DNA of 64,000 nucleotides from the NCBI RefSeq assembly GCF_002812955.1, contig NZ_PFXK01000007.1, positions 62,001 through 126,000 on the forward strand, read 5' to 3'. The DNA is from Vibrio sp. HA2012 (GTDB lineage: Bacteria > Pseudomonadota > Gammaproteobacteria > Enterobacterales > Vibrionaceae). Made by a program: the position numbers and the translations under genes. The notes beneath the pieces are model-generated. The model was not told the DNA's origin. It was given only the letters and a program-made list of their open reading frames with translations, and did not search any database. Shown here piece after piece: positions 21,020-31,272 of this stretch (the stretch's first letter is position 1; each line of letters starts with the position of its first letter).

Positions 21020-22432
21020 ATGTCTAAAACATTATACGAAAAGATATATGACGCTCATGTGGCCGTTGCAGCAGAGGGCGAAAACCCGATTTTGTATATC
21101 GACCGCCATCTGGTGCACGAAGTCACGTCACCACAGGCGTTTGACGGTCTGCGGGAAAAAGGCCGCAAGGTACGCCAGTTAGGTAAAACCTTTGCTACTA
21201 TGGATCACAACGTATCCACCACCACTAAAGATATCAATGCTTCCGGCGAGATGGCGCGTATCCAGATGGAAACCCTGTCGAAGAATTGTGAAGAGTTTGG
21301 TGTCACCCTGTACGATATCAACCACAAATATCAGGGTATCGTACACGTAATGGGGCCTGAGCTGGGTATTACCCTGCCGGGCATGACCATTGTATGTGGC
21401 GACTCCCACACCGCTACTCACGGTGCATTCGGTTCGCTGGCATTCGGTATCGGTACTTCAGAAGTTGAGCACGTACTGGCGACTCAGACCCTGAAACAGG
21501 CTCGTGCCAAGACCATGAAGATCGAAGTAAAAGGCAAAGTAGCCGAAGGCATTACGGCCAAAGATATCGTGCTGGCGATCATCGGTAAAACCACCTCAGC
21601 TGGCGGTACCGGCTATGTGGTCGAATTCTGTGGTGAAGCGATCACCGATCTGAGCATGGAAGGCCGGATGACAGTATGTAATATGGCGATTGAGATGGGA
21701 GCAAAAGCCGGTCTTATCGCTCCGGATCAGACCACGTTCGATTACATCAAAGGCCGTGAGTTTGCCCCTAAAGGCGCTGACTGGGATGCCGCCGTATCCT
21801 ACTGGTCTACGCTGAAAACAGATGCGGATGCTGAATTTGACGCCGTGGTCACTCTGCAAGCGGCTGATATCCGACCACAGGTTACCTGGGGAACCAATCC
21901 GGGTCAGGTTATCGCAGTTGATGAACCGATTCCGGCTCCGGAAAGTTTCGCCGATCCGGTAGAAAAAGCCTCGGCAGAAAAAGCACTGGCCTATATGGGA
22001 CTGGAAGCGGGTAAAGCCCTGTCTGACTATCCGGTCGATAAAGTATTTATCGGTTCCTGCACCAACTCACGTATCGAAGATATGCGCGCTGCCGCAGCAG
22101 TTGCCAAAGGCAAACAGGTTGCCGCTAACGTTCAGGCACTTGTGGTTCCGGGTTCTGAGCAGGTAAAAGCACAGGCGGAAGCCGAAGGTCTGGATAAGAT
22201 CTTTATCGCTGCCGGTTTTGAATGGCGTCTGCCGGGCTGCTCTATGTGTCTGGCGATGAACAATGACCGTCTGGGGCCTCAGGAGCGTTGCGCTTCAACC
22301 AGTAACCGTAACTTTGAAGGCCGTCAGGGTCGTGACGGACGGACACATCTGGTCAGCCCGGCCATGGCCGCAGCGGCGGCTGTCGCCGGTCACTTTGTTG
22401 ATATCCGCACTGTTGAAACACAAGACGTATAA
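21020..22432 (+). CDS. leuC: 3-isopropylmalate dehydratase, large subunit
   Basis: The 470-residue aconitase-family subunit holds the [4Fe-4S] cluster. Cluster cysteines are visible in [11 protein letters not shown] and in [11 protein letters not shown], and substrate motifs in MDHNVSTT and [12 protein letters not shown]. With LeuD it isomerises 2- to 3-isopropylmalate. ATG 21020 ([15 protein letters not shown]) matches the family start and is preceded by AGAAAGGAAG; an in-frame extension back into leuB (20933) is not credible. Confidence 0.98.
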   Translation: MSKTLYEKIYDAHVAVAAEGENPILYIDRHLVHEVTSPQAFDGLREKGRKVRQLGKTFATMDHNVSTTTKDINASGEMARIQMETLSKNCEEFGVTLYDINHKYQGIVHVMGPELGITLPGMTIVCGDSHTATHGAFGSLAFGIGTSEVEHVLATQTLKQARAKTMKIEVKGKVAEGITAKDIVLAIIGKTTSAGGTGYVVEFCGEAITDLSMEGRMTVCNMAIEMGAKAGLIAPDQTTFDYIKGREFAPKGADWDAAVSYWSTLKTDADAEFDAVVTLQAADIRPQVTWGTNPGQVIAVDEPIPAPESFADPVEKASAEKALAYMGLEAGKALSDYPVDKVFIGSCTNSRIEDMRAAAAVAKGKQVAANVQALVVPGSEQVKAQAEAEGLDKIFIAAGFEWRLPGCSMCLAMNNDRLGPQERCASTSNRNFEGRQGRDGRTHLVSPAMAAAAAVAGHFVDIRTVETQDV

Positions 22433-22442
22433 GGAGCGTAGC

Positions 22443-23045
22443 ATGTCAGGTTTTAAACAACACACAGGTCTGGTCGTGCCTCTGGATGCCGCAAACGTCG
22501 ATACAGATGCCATTATTCCAAAGCAGTTTCTGCAAAAGGTGAACCGCATTGGCTTCGGTAAACACCTGTTCCATGACTGGCGTTTTCTGGACGATGCCGG
22601 TGAGCAGCCCAATCCAGATTTCGTCATGAATGCACCACGCTATCAGGGCGCAAGCATCCTGCTGGCTCGGGAAAACTTCGGTTGCGGTTCTTCTCGTGAG
22701 CATGCCCCATGGGCGCTGGCGGATTATGGTATCCGGGTAATGATTGCACCAAGCTTCGCTGATATCTTCTACGGTAATTCCATCAACAACCAGATGGTAC
22801 CGGTACGTCTGACAGAAGCGGAAGTGGATGAAATTTTCCGGTTTGTACAGGCGAACGAAGGCGCAGAAGTCACGGTTGATCTGGAAGCCATGCTAGTCAC
22901 CGCGAACGGTAAAACGTACTCATTTGAGATCGATACCTTCCGCCGTCACTGCCTGCTGAACGGCCTGGATAATATCGGCCTGACCCTGCAGCACGAAGAT
23001 AAAATCGCTGAATACGAAGCCAGTATTCCTTCGTTTATGGCGTAA
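22443..23045 (+). CDS. leuD: 3-isopropylmalate dehydratase, small subunit
   Basis: The 200-residue swivel-domain subunit pairs with LeuC. It begins [20 protein letters not shown] and carries the signature [19 protein letters not shown] 22443 follows AAGGAG, 10 bp after the leuC stop. It is the last gene of leuABCD. Confidence 0.98.
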   Translation: MSGFKQHTGLVVPLDAANVDTDAIIPKQFLQKVNRIGFGKHLFHDWRFLDDAGEQPNPDFVMNAPRYQGASILLARENFGCGSSREHAPWALADYGIRVMIAPSFADIFYGNSINNQMVPVRLTEAEVDEIFRFVQANEGAEVTVDLEAMLVTANGKTYSFEIDTFRRHCLLNGLDNIGLTLQHEDKIAEYEASIPSFMA

Positions 23046-23056
23046 TACTCCCCCCC

Positions 23057-23086
23057 GATATCCCCGCGCCGCAGTGCGGGGATATC
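23057..23086 (+). terminator. Strong hairpin at the end of leuABCD
   Basis: GATATCCCCGC and GCGGGGATATC form a perfect 11-bp stem with an 8-base loop, 11 bp after the leuD stop. There is no T-run, so it may stabilise the mRNA 3' end or act with Rho rather than as a classic intrinsic terminator. Confidence 0.55.
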
Positions 23087-23147
23087 TACCTGACTTGCCC
23101 CCCGCCTTTCCCTGCATAAAAATCCGTGAAAAAATTCAAATTCCTGA

Positions 23148-23176
23148 TTGACTTTTTTGCTCCAAATCCGTTCAAT
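23148..23176 (+). promoter_or_regulatory. Candidate promoter for the lysC leader RNA
   Basis: TTGACT (23148-23153), a 17-bp spacer and TTCAAT (23171-23176) lie a few bases before the lysine aptamer. The -10 match is only moderate (4 of 6). Confidence 0.5.
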
Positions 23177-23187
23177 ATACGGGCTTT

Positions 23188-23352
23188 TTTTAGCAGAAGA
23201 GGAGCATTGCCCAGGCAGGTGTTTTGTGGAGCCACAACTCCGGTACATGACACTCAGGGGGAGCAATGCCGAGATATATATTCAGTGATGGTGAATATGT
23301 ATCGGTCGTACAGGCTGAATCCTGTCGACTGTCATCAGGTCTTTCCTGATGA
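23188..23352 (+). ncRNA. Lysine riboswitch (L box) in the lysC leader
   Basis: The leader contains the conserved lysine-aptamer segments in order: AGAAGAGGAGCATTGCCCAG, GGTGTTTTGTGGAGCCAC, CACTCAGGGGGAGCAATGCC, then a GATATATATTCA/GAATATGTATC stem and GGCTGAATCCTGTCGACTG. They match the E. coli lysC riboswitch closely in order and spacing. Lysine binding lowers expression of lysC. A CATCAGG-tcttt-CCTGATG hairpin (23333-23351) lies at the 3' edge. About 140 bp separate it from the lysC start, with no evident T-rich terminator, so translational control or RNA decay is as likely as attenuation. Confidence 0.92.
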
Positions 23353-23492
23353 AGAGCTTCTGAGGTCCGCATCCTGTCTAAGTGCATCCCCTCTGCTCTG
23401 AGAAATATCTCTTCCATACGAAACAATCTGTTTCTACTACACTATTTATTTGGAATATCCTGTCTGTCAGGACACCATGGGGAGAAAATGCC

Positions 23493-24845
23493 GTGAGCGC
23501 ATTCAATGTAGCAAAATTTGGTGGTACCAGCGTCGCCAACTTCGAAGCCATGAGCCGTTGTGCCGCCATTATCGAAAACAATCCGGACACTAAGCTTGTT
23601 GTCAGCAGTGCCTGCTCCGGCGTAACCAATATTCTGGTTGAGCTGGCTAACGGCGTGCAGGAAGAAGCCCGCAGAATCGAACTGATGGAACAGCTGAAAG
23701 CAATTCACTTTTCGGTTATCGATCAATTGAACGAACAGGAAGCCACCAGAGCCGCTGTTGAATCACTGCTGAAAAGCGTAGCATCTGCGGCTGAAGCGGC
23801 CTCTTTCCAGAGCAGTGATAAGCTAACCGACCATATTGTTGCTTACGGCGAACGTATGTCTACCCATCTGCTGACCCAGATTATGCATGAGCGGGGCATG
23901 AATGTTGTGCGTTTCAATATCCGCCAGATTATGCGTACCGACAGTAACTATGGTAAAGCAGAAGCTCAATTGGAAGAGATTGCTGCGCTGGCACAGGAAA
24001 AACTGATTCCTCTTTGCCAGAAGCACGTTGTAGTGACTCAGGGCTTTATCGGAGCCGATGCAGAAGGCAACATCACCACCTTTGGCCGTGGCGGCAGCGA
24101 TTACAGTGCAGCCCTGATTGCAGAAGCGGTGAAAGCCTCGGGACTGGAGATCTGGACTGACGTACCGGGCATCTATACGACGGATCCGCGGATTGCCGAT
24201 CACGCAGCGCCGATTCCGGAAATCAGCTTTAGCGAAGCGTCTGAAATGGCTAACTTTGGTGCGAAGATCCTGCATCCGTCTACTCTGGTTCCGGCACTGC
24301 GTCACCGTATCCCTGTGTTTGTCGGTTCCTCCAAAGAGCCGGAAAAAGGCGGTACCTGGATTCGCCAGCAGGTTGAAAGCAAGCCTCTGTTCCGTGCCAT
24401 TGCCCTGCGCCGCAATCAGACGATGGTTACCCTGCACAGCCCGAACATGTTCCACGCTTACGGCTTCCTCGCGGAAGTCTTTCAGATTCTGGCAAAACAT
24501 CAGATCTCCGTTGATCTGATCACCACATCAGAGGTCAGTGTCGCTCTGACACTGGACAAAACCAATACCGCAGGCGGGGCTCCGGAACTTCCGGCAGAAG
24601 CCAGAGCCGAGCTGGAAGAACTGTGTAAGGTGGATGTGGAATACAACCAGAGCGTGATTGCCCTGATCGGAAACAAGATGAGCGGCAGTAAAGGTTACGC
24701 CAAAAAAGTATTCAGCACACTGGAGAACTTCAACCTGCGTATGATCTGCTACGGTGCCAGCCAGCACAACCTGTGCTTCCTGCTGCATGAGTCCGTTGCC
24801 ACAGAAGCCGTCCAGAAACTGCACGCAGAGCTGTTTGAAGGCTAA
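23493..24845 (+). CDS. lysC: Lysine-sensitive aspartokinase III
   Basis: The 450-residue kinase phosphorylates aspartate, the first step toward lysine, methionine and threonine. It shows the nucleotide/substrate motif VAKFGGTSVANFEAMSR at the N-terminus, FGRGGSDYSAALIAEA centrally, and two C-terminal ACT domains (from about residue 310) that bind lysine. The start is GTG 23493: GGGGAGA lies 8 bp upstream and the product MSAFNVAKFGG fits the family; the frame is open 37 codons further up, but that stretch lies in the leader RNA. The riboswitch upstream matches a lysine-specific isozyme. Confidence 0.96.
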   Translation: MSAFNVAKFGGTSVANFEAMSRCAAIIENNPDTKLVVSSACSGVTNILVELANGVQEEARRIELMEQLKAIHFSVIDQLNEQEATRAAVESLLKSVASAAEAASFQSSDKLTDHIVAYGERMSTHLLTQIMHERGMNVVRFNIRQIMRTDSNYGKAEAQLEEIAALAQEKLIPLCQKHVVVTQGFIGADAEGNITTFGRGGSDYSAALIAEAVKASGLEIWTDVPGIYTTDPRIADHAAPIPEISFSEASEMANFGAKILHPSTLVPALRHRIPVFVGSSKEPEKGGTWIRQQVESKPLFRAIALRRNQTMVTLHSPNMFHAYGFLAEVFQILAKHQISVDLITTSEVSVALTLDKTNTAGGAPELPAEARAELEELCKVDVEYNQSVIALIGNKMSGSKGYAKKVFSTLENFNLRMICYGASQHNLCFLLHESVATEAVQKLHAELFEG

Positions 24846-24871
24846 AGCAGACATCTCCTGGCAACACAAAA

Positions 24872-24905
24872 AATAAAGCCCGCCGGGTAATAGGCGGGCT
24901 TTATT
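24872..24905. terminator. Bidirectional terminator between lysC and slyD
   Basis: AATAAAGCCCGCC and GGCGGGCTTTATT form a 13-bp perfect stem with an 8-base loop between convergent genes. T-rich tails occur on both strands. Confidence 0.9.
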
Positions 24906-24981
24906 ATTGTTATAATACAGAGTTATATGCTGTCGTTTACAGGTCCGTAAGGCTTTACCGACACTGAATACTTACCGGCGC

Positions 24982-25548
24982 TTAGTGTGAGCAGCCACAG
25001 CCGCCGTGACCGCCACCGCAGCAGCCACTCTCTTCACCGTGACCATCACAGTCATCATCATCGTGACTGCAGCCACAGCCGCCTTCCTGATGGATATGAC
25101 CGTGTTCGATCTCTTCTTCAGTGGCTGCGCGGATGCCAACCACTTCAACATCAAAAGAAAGAGCCTGACCAGCCAGCATATGGTTACCGTCAACCACCAC
25201 TTCATCACCATCCACTTCGGTGATTTCAACCGCAATCGGTCCCTGATCCGTATCCGCCATAAAGCGCATACCGACTTCAATACTGTCTACACCCTGAAAG
25301 ACATCAGCAGGTACACGCTGTACCAGTGCGTCATTGTATTCACCATATGCTTCTTCCGCAGCAATAGTGACGGAGAATTTATCGCCCACGCCTTTGCCTT
25401 CCAGCACTTTTTCCAGACCCGGGATCAGGTTGTCATAACCGTGAAGATAATCAATAGGAGCTTCCGCTGTTGATTCGTCCACTACTACGCCATCTTCCAG
25501 TTGTACCTTATAGGCAAGACTGGCTACTAAATTCTTTTCAATTTTCAT
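24982..25548 (-). CDS. slyD: FKBP-type peptidyl-prolyl isomerase SlyD
   Basis: The 188-residue protein has an N-terminal FKBP domain (VVDESTAEAPIDYLHGYDNL) with the inserted chaperone flap (about residues 70-125). The C-terminal tail is His/Cys/Asp/Gly-rich (about residues 150-188, for example GGCGCSHDDDDCDGHGEESG), which binds nickel and other metals. SlyD is a cytosolic folding factor and metallochaperone for hydrogenase nickel insertion. A GGAGAAA site precedes the ATG. It lies next to kefB, on the same strand but with a 117-bp gap. Confidence 0.96.
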   Translation of the reverse strand: MKIEKNLVASLAYKVQLEDGVVVDESTAEAPIDYLHGYDNLIPGLEKVLEGKGVGDKFSVTIAAEEAYGEYNDALVQRVPADVFQGVDSIEVGMRFMADTDQGPIAVEITEVDGDEVVVDGNHMLAGQALSFDVEVVGIRAATEEEIEHGHIHQEGGCGCSHDDDDCDGHGEESGCCGGGHGGCGCSH

Positions 25549-25599
25549 ACTTTCTCCAGAGAAACATGGGCTCTAAGATCGTTTGATCTGTATACACCT

Positions 25600-25641
25600 C
25601 CCATTATGGGGGTGATTTTATCAAACACAATCATTGATTGT
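25600..25641 (-). terminator. Weak hairpins after kefB
   Basis: Two small inverted repeats, a CACCTCCCA/TGGGGGTG-like stem near 25596-25615 and ACAATCA-T-TGATTGT (25627-25641), lie between the kefB stop and slyD. Neither has a convincing T-run; either may end the kefGB transcript. Confidence 0.3.
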
Positions 25642-25665
25642 TAAAAATGCCTTTTCGCAACCGGA

Positions 25666-27462
25666 TTACTCCCAGTAACCCGGAGAGTGATGATCGCTCT
25701 CCATCTCCAGATTGAATATCTCTTCCAACTCTTTACGCGCTTCTTTTGCCCGCAGAACCGGCTCATTGCTACTGCTGTGCTGCGATAACAGTTCAGCCAG
25801 CATACTGTTATCCAGATGAGCAAAATAATCAGCCGCCCTTTGTGCCTGATAAGGATGCATCCCGAGTTCCACCAGTAACTGACGTCCGAGATCCAGCGCA
25901 CCGGAGAAAGTCTCCCGCGAATAGTTTCTGACACCGGAATTCAGCAACTGATACGCTTCAACCCGGCTTCGTGCACGAGCCAATATACGGATATGCGGAA
26001 AATGTTGCTGACACAAAGCCACAATCTCCATCACCGCATCCGGATTATTGGTGCAGATGACAATCGCTTCGGCTTTATCCGCACCGGCTGCCCGCAACAA
26101 ATCCAGTTGTGTCGCATTGCCGTAAAACACCTGATAGCCGTATTTTCTCAACAGCTGTATCTGACTGGGATCACTCTCCAGTACAGTGATATTCACTTTA
26201 TTGGCGTACATCAGCCGCCCGACAACCTGACCGAAACGACCAAACCCGGCAATGATCACCCGTGGGTTATGATCTTCGATATCAGAGGCGACCTCTTCCT
26301 GTGCAGACGCATTAATCGTACTGCTAAACCAGCGGTTCTGAACCAGCAGGATCAACGGTGTGGTGACCATAGATAAACTGACCACCACCAGAAGAAACGA
26401 ACTCAGCTCAGGTTGCAGAAGATTTTCTCCCTGTGCTGCCGTAAACAACACAAAAGCAAATTCTCCCCCCTGACTCAGGATAGCCGCCATTTTACTGCGG
26501 GCTTTTGCTTTAGTGCCGAACAGACGCGCCAACAGATACAGCAGTAGTCCTTTAACCAGCACCAGTCCGGCCACAGCCAGCAGAATGCTTACCGGTTCCA
26601 GAATCAAAAGCCCCAGATCAACCTCCATGCCGACAGCAATAAAGAACAATCCCAGCAGTAGCCCTTTAAAAGGCTCGATGGCGATCTCCAGTTCATGCTG
26701 AAACTCACTTTCCGCCAGCAACACACCAGCCAGAAATGTCCCCAATGCCATAGAAAGCCCGATCTTCTGCATGATGACAGCAATACCGATCACCAACAGC
26801 AGAGAGGCGATGGTAAACAGCTCCCGAACCCCACTCAGTACCACATAGCGAAACAGCGGCCGCAACAGGAAATGGCCGCCAACCAGAAAACCCACCATAG
26901 AGGCCAGCGTCCATAATGCGCTCTGCCAGTCACCACCACCATTTCCGGCCAGCAGGGGTAACAATGCCAGCATAGGGATCACAGCAATATCCTGAAACAG
27001 CAGTACGGCAAACCCCGACTGACCAGCCTCCGTTCTTTCCAGACGCTGCTCTTCAATAACCCGCAGAGCTATCGCTGTTGATGACAGAGCCAGCCCCATA
27101 CCCACGGTCAGACTGCTCTGCCAGCTAATCCCGCTGAGATTACACAACCCCGCCAGAACCAGAGTGGTAATCACAACCTGAGCACCACCCAGCCCCAGGA
27201 TCGGCCGGCGCATCTGCCACAACTTGGCCGGATTCAGCTCCAGTCCGATAAGAAACAGCAGTAGCACTACACCAAATTCAGCAAAATGCAGTACTGCCTC
27301 GACATCATCAATCAGGCCAATTCCCCATGGCCCTATCACCACACCGGCCAATAAATATCCCAGTACCGATCCCAGTCCCAGTTTCTGAGCAATCGGTACG
27401 GCAATAACCGCAGCAGAAAGAAAAACCACGCCGTTGTGTAACAGATCACTGCCCGCTGCCAT
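25666..27462 (-). CDS. kefB: Glutathione-regulated potassium-efflux antiporter KefB
   Basis: This CPA2-family K+/H+ antiporter of about 598 residues has about 12 TM helices in its first 380 residues, including [17 protein letters not shown] and [10 protein letters not shown] cytosolic RCK/TrkA-N domain follows ([16 protein letters not shown], a Rossmann GxGxxG). It protects cells from electrophiles by K+ efflux and cytoplasmic acidification when glutathione adducts form. The second of two adjacent ATGs (27462) is best spaced from AGGAGG; this start overlaps kefG by 17 bp. With kefG it forms the usual two-gene operon. Confidence 0.95.
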   Translation of the reverse strand: MAAGSDLLHNGVVFLSAAVIAVPIAQKLGLGSVLGYLLAGVVIGPWGIGLIDDVEAVLHFAEFGVVLLLFLIGLELNPAKLWQMRRPILGLGGAQVVITTLVLAGLCNLSGISWQSSLTVGMGLALSSTAIALRVIEEQRLERTEAGQSGFAVLLFQDIAVIPMLALLPLLAGNGGGDWQSALWTLASMVGFLVGGHFLLRPLFRYVVLSGVRELFTIASLLLVIGIAVIMQKIGLSMALGTFLAGVLLAESEFQHELEIAIEPFKGLLLGLFFIAVGMEVDLGLLILEPVSILLAVAGLVLVKGLLLYLLARLFGTKAKARSKMAAILSQGGEFAFVLFTAAQGENLLQPELSSFLLVVVSLSMVTTPLILLVQNRWFSSTINASAQEEVASDIEDHNPRVIIAGFGRFGQVVGRLMYANKVNITVLESDPSQIQLLRKYGYQVFYGNATQLDLLRAAGADKAEAIVICTNNPDAVMEIVALCQQHFPHIRILARARSRVEAYQLLNSGVRNYSRETFSGALDLGRQLLVELGMHPYQAQRAADYFAHLDNSMLAELLSQHSSSNEPVLRAKEARKELEEIFNLEMESDHHSPGYWE

Positions 27463-28039
27463 CATGCACCTCCTCTTCTGCGAATGGGTTCTGCAGCCAT
27501 TGCCGGTACTGAATCGCGTGCTTTCTGCGTTCCTCAGCAGAAACATGTCTTGCCCAGTACAGCACCAGAGGATCCAGCCAGTGCATCTGACACAGAGCCG
27601 CGGTTAATTCAAAAGGCTGGAGTATTTCCTGCAGCGGATACCGGTTATAACCAGACGCGCCAAATGCTTTTTCTGCCCCTCCGGCGGTAATCACGCTGCG
27701 CCAGTATTTTCCCCGCAGTGCATGGCCTTTACCAAAGGCAAACCCTTTACCTAATACTCTGTCCAGCCACTCTTTCAGCAAGGCCGGACAAGAATACATA
27801 TACAGAGGATGCTGAAAGACAATGATATCGTGAGCCAGCAGCAGCTCATGCTCCCGCTTTACGTTGATAAAAAAATCGGGGTAATGCGCGTACAGATCAT
27901 GAAAGGTCACATTAGGGAGATCCCTGACCTGCTTCAGTAACGCTTTATTGGCTACCGAAGCATCCGGATCAGGATGGACATAAATCAGCAGGATACCGGG
28001 CTGAGCGCTTCCGGTAAAAGACGGTTTGTTTTCTTGCAT
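27446..28039 (-). CDS. kefG: KefG, ancillary quinone oxidoreductase of KefB
   Basis: The 197-residue flavodoxin-fold protein of the NQO/MdaB type shows [20 protein letters not shown], the [21 protein letters not shown] motif, and the [21 protein letters not shown] region. KefG binds KefB at the membrane and is needed for full efflux activity. It overlaps kefB and precedes it in the same operon. It is divergent from yheS, with 185 bp between the start codons. GGGAG precedes the ATG. Confidence 0.93.
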   Translation of the reverse strand: MQENKPSFTGSAQPGILLIYVHPDPDASVANKALLKQVRDLPNVTFHDLYAHYPDFFINVKREHELLLAHDIIVFQHPLYMYSCPALLKEWLDRVLGKGFAFGKGHALRGKYWRSVITAGGAEKAFGASGYNRYPLQEILQPFELTAALCQMHWLDPLVLYWARHVSAEERRKHAIQYRQWLQNPFAEEEVHDGSGQ

Positions 28040-28224
28040 AGTCCACTCCCTGTCTGGCTTTACTGTCTGTCAATGGCAGTCGTTGTTATTGTTTTGTTGT
28101 TCATCATATACAAAATCAGCGCGGAAAAGCGACAGATCTTTCTCTCTCAGCATCGACATTTGTTGCTATTCCCCCTACTATGCCCGCTTTATCGCTCAAT
28201 TCATCCGGCCAGACAAAGATTTTT

Positions 28225-30144
28225 ATGATTACGTTTTCCGACATCCAATTACTGCGCGGCGGTACACCGCTGCTTGATCAGGCATCAGCAACGATTCATC
28301 CCGGGGATAAAATCGGTCTGGTGGGCAAAAACGGCTGTGGTAAATCCACCCTGTTTGCCCTGATCAAAGATGAACTCTCGGTCGATGCCGGCTCTTTTTC
28401 TCTGCCTGCACAGTGGGAAATGGCCTGGGTTGCTCAGGAAACACCGGCTCTGGAACGTGCCGCTCTGGAATATGTTATCGATGGAGACCGCGAATACCGG
28501 ATGCTGGAATCCGAACTGATGCAAGCCGAGCAGGAAGATAACGGTACACTAGCCGCTGAACTGCACGGAAAAATAGAGATGATCGGTGGCTATACAATTC
28601 GTTCCCGGGCTGCTGAACTGCTGGATGGACTCGGTTTTACCCAACAACAGATGACCTGGAACCTGACACAGTTCTCCGGTGGCTGGCGTATGCGTCTGAA
28701 TCTGGCTCAGGCTCTGCTGTGCCGTTCTGATCTACTGCTGCTCGATGAACCGACCAACCACCTGGATCTGGATGCTGTGATGTGGCTGGAACGCTGGTTG
28801 CAGAGTTATCCGGGCACACTGGTACTGATTTCTCACGACCGGGATTTTCTTGACCCTGTAGTCAACCGTATTATCCATATCGAAAACCAGCAACTGAATG
28901 AATACACGGGTAACTACTCATCATTTGAAGAACAACGGGCTCAAAAACTGATCCTGCAACAGGCAATGTATCAGAAACAGCAGAAACAGATGGCGCATAT
29001 GCAGAGCTATATCGATCGTTTTCGCTATAAAGCCTCCAAAGCCAGACAGGCTCAAAGCCGGATCAAGGCTCTGGAACGGCTGGAAAAAGTACTTCCGGCT
29101 CAGTTCGATAATCCGTTCAGTTTTGAATTCAGGGAACCGGCAGCACTGCCGAATCCTATTTTGATGATGGATGAAGTGGCTGCCGGATACGGCGATAACA
29201 TGATCCTGGAACAGATCCGGCTGAATCTGGTTCCGGGCAGCCGGATCGGCCTGCTGGGCCGCAACGGTGCCGGTAAATCAACTCTGATCAAACTCCTGTC
29301 CGGAGAGTTGCTTCCAGCGGGTGGCGAACTGACATATTCCCAGGGGGTCAAGATCGGTTACTTTGCCCAGCATCAGTTGGAAACCCTGCATCCGGAAGAG
29401 ACACCACTGCAACACATGATGCAGATTGCACCGGAAAAAACCGAACTGGAACTGAGAAACTATCTGGGCAGTTTCGGTTTTCAGGGCGATAAGGCTCTGG
29501 ACAAAGTCGCCCCTTTCTCCGGCGGTGAAAAAGCCCGTCTGGTACTGGCTCTGATTGTCTGGCAAAAACCGAACCTGCTGCTGCTCGATGAACCGACCAA
29601 CCACCTGGATCTGGATATGCGTCAGGCGCTGACCCTTGCCCTGCAGACCTTTGAAGGCGCCATGGTTATTGTCAGCCACGACCGGTATCTGCTGCGCGCT
29701 ACGACGGATGACCTGTATCTGGTTCATAACCGTCAGGTTGCGCCTTTTAATGGCGACCTGAACGACTACTACAAATGGCTGACCGAACAGAGCAAGGCTG
29801 AGAAAAAAGAAGCCCAGCCTGCTGGTGCAGAAAAAGACTCCGCCAACAGCGCCGCAGCCCGCAAAGATCAGAAACGCCGCGAAGCTGAGTTCCGCAAGCA
29901 GACTGCCCCCCTGCGCAAAACGCTGGAAAAGCTGGAAAAACAGATAGATAAACTGGGTGAAACACTGGCGCAAGCGGAAGAACAGCTAGCGGATACGGCA
30001 CTGTATCAGGCTGAAAATAAAGCCAGACTGAATGATGTCATGGCACTGCAGGCCAGCGCAAAATCAGAGCTGGAAGAGGTGGAAATGGAGTGGATGGAAG
30101 CACAGGAAACACTGGAACAGATGACTGCAGAATTTGAACAATAG
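28225..30144 (+). CDS. yheS: ABC-F family ATPase YheS
   Basis: The 639-residue soluble protein has two ABC domains and no TM segments. It shows Walker A GLVGKNGCGKST and GLLGRNGAGKST, signatures FSGGWRMRLNLAQALL and FSGGEKARLVLALIVW, the DEPTNHLDLD motif twice, the inter-domain linker with QAQSRIKALERLEK (P-site tRNA interaction motif), and a C-terminal coiled coil (about residues 545-635). ABC-F proteins act on the ribosome; YheS is proposed to relieve stalling. ATG 28225 gives MITFSDIQLLRGG, matching E. coli YheS. Confidence 0.95.
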   Translation: MITFSDIQLLRGGTPLLDQASATIHPGDKIGLVGKNGCGKSTLFALIKDELSVDAGSFSLPAQWEMAWVAQETPALERAALEYVIDGDREYRMLESELMQAEQEDNGTLAAELHGKIEMIGGYTIRSRAAELLDGLGFTQQQMTWNLTQFSGGWRMRLNLAQALLCRSDLLLLDEPTNHLDLDAVMWLERWLQSYPGTLVLISHDRDFLDPVVNRIIHIENQQLNEYTGNYSSFEEQRAQKLILQQAMYQKQQKQMAHMQSYIDRFRYKASKARQAQSRIKALERLEKVLPAQFDNPFSFEFREPAALPNPILMMDEVAAGYGDNMILEQIRLNLVPGSRIGLLGRNGAGKSTLIKLLSGELLPAGGELTYSQGVKIGYFAQHQLETLHPEETPLQHMMQIAPEKTELELRNYLGSFGFQGDKALDKVAPFSGGEKARLVLALIVWQKPNLLLLDEPTNHLDLDMRQALTLALQTFEGAMVIVSHDRYLLRATTDDLYLVHNRQVAPFNGDLNDYYKWLTEQSKAEKKEAQPAGAEKDSANSAAARKDQKRREAEFRKQTAPLRKTLEKLEKQIDKLGETLAQAEEQLADTALYQAENKARLNDVMALQASAKSELEEVEMEWMEAQETLEQMTAEFEQ

Positions 30145-30171
30145 CATCCTGTTTTCGCCATATTTAGAGGA

Positions 30172-30198
30172 CAGTGCCATGACTGGCACTGCCTTTTT
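30172..30198 (+). terminator. Intrinsic terminator of yheS
   Basis: CAGTGCCA-tgac-TGGCACTG forms an 8-bp stem followed by CCTTTTTAA, 27 bp after the yheS stop. The nitrilase gene converges from the other side. Confidence 0.78.
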
Positions 30199-30216
30199 AA
30201 TAACCAACCTAACTGA

Positions 30217-31173
30217 TTATTCTTTCGAAAATCTGGCATCAAAAGGCGACAATTCCTCCCCCTGAATCGTGAGCGCCTGATAGAGTTCCGGTCTGCGACC
30301 ACGAATCCAACGCCTTCCCGTACACATATTCAGTTCTTCAGCCTTCAGGTCTGCAATAACCATATCATTATCAACACTATCTGTTTCCGCCATAATTTGT
30401 CCGTATGGGCTAATGATCATTGCATTTCCGGTTCTGACTTCATCCATGTCGACACCAACACCATTGCTGAATATCAGAAACATGCCGTTATCATGAGCCC
30501 GTGAGGGTAACCAGCGCATTAGCCATTCACGCCCTTTCGACCCTTGCATCTCCGAACGAATGGCTTCAGGGTTTTGTTTACGGTCATACCACAGCTGTGT
30601 ATCAATGAGCCCCATTGCATTAGGACTGCGAGAGTGACAGCCACCGGTTTGATGTGGTGCAATGAGGATATCTGCACCTTTCAATGCTGTAATTCTGGCG
30701 TTTTCGACCAGATTGTTATCCCAGCAGATAAGTATACCCACACGGCATCCGTGTGGCATATCAAAGACGGTATATTCATTGCCACTTGTCATATATTTAC
30801 TGACGAAAGTATGCAGTTTCCGATGCCTTGCCAACTGACCGTCAGACATCGCCATTACGTAGGAATTGTAGAGGTTTCCTGCGGCGTCCTTTTCAATTAA
30901 ACCGGCTCCGATACTGATGTTGTATTTAACGGACATATCTAACAAAATCTGGCAGGTCTCTCCCTGCGGAACATATTCAGAAAGCGCACGAATGTCTGAC
31001 TCGCTTAGCGTTGAAACATGCCAGTATCCTGTGATGCACATTTCAGGAAACACAATAATTTTAACATCTTGCTGTGCTGCTTTTTCTACGTAATGTTTGA
31101 TGACTGATAGGTTATAGCGCTTATCATTGGCCCGGTGATTAAACTGAACGGATGCAACACGTACGTCTTCCAT
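30217..31173 (-). CDS. Nitrilase-superfamily carbon-nitrogen hydrolase
   Basis: The 318-residue cytosolic enzyme has the full catalytic triad: Glu44 in FPEMCITGY, Lys119 in HRKLH, and Cys150 in GILICWDNN. The superfamily hydrolyses amides, nitriles or N-carbamoyl compounds. An insert of about 50 residues after Cys150 (HSRSPNAMGLIDTQLWYDRK and following) sets it apart from simple omega-amidases; the substrate is unknown. It is divergent from a LysR gene 99 bp away, the usual layout for a regulator and its target. AAAAGGA precedes the ATG. It marks the start of the accessory-looking region. Confidence 0.85.
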   Translation of the reverse strand: MEDVRVASVQFNHRANDKRYNLSVIKHYVEKAAQQDVKIIVFPEMCITGYWHVSTLSESDIRALSEYVPQGETCQILLDMSVKYNISIGAGLIEKDAAGNLYNSYVMAMSDGQLARHRKLHTFVSKYMTSGNEYTVFDMPHGCRVGILICWDNNLVENARITALKGADILIAPHQTGGCHSRSPNAMGLIDTQLWYDRKQNPEAIRSEMQGSKGREWLMRWLPSRAHDNGMFLIFSNGVGVDMDEVRTGNAMIISPYGQIMAETDSVDNDMVIADLKAEELNMCTGRRWIRGRRPELYQALTIQGEELSPFDARFSKE

Positions 31174-31272
31174 AGAGCGGTCCTTTTACTGTTATGAGTT
31201 AATTCAATCAGTATAAAAAGCCTGTTACATTCCGTATAATGAGTAATAGTCCTTATTCAATGAGTATTTGGA

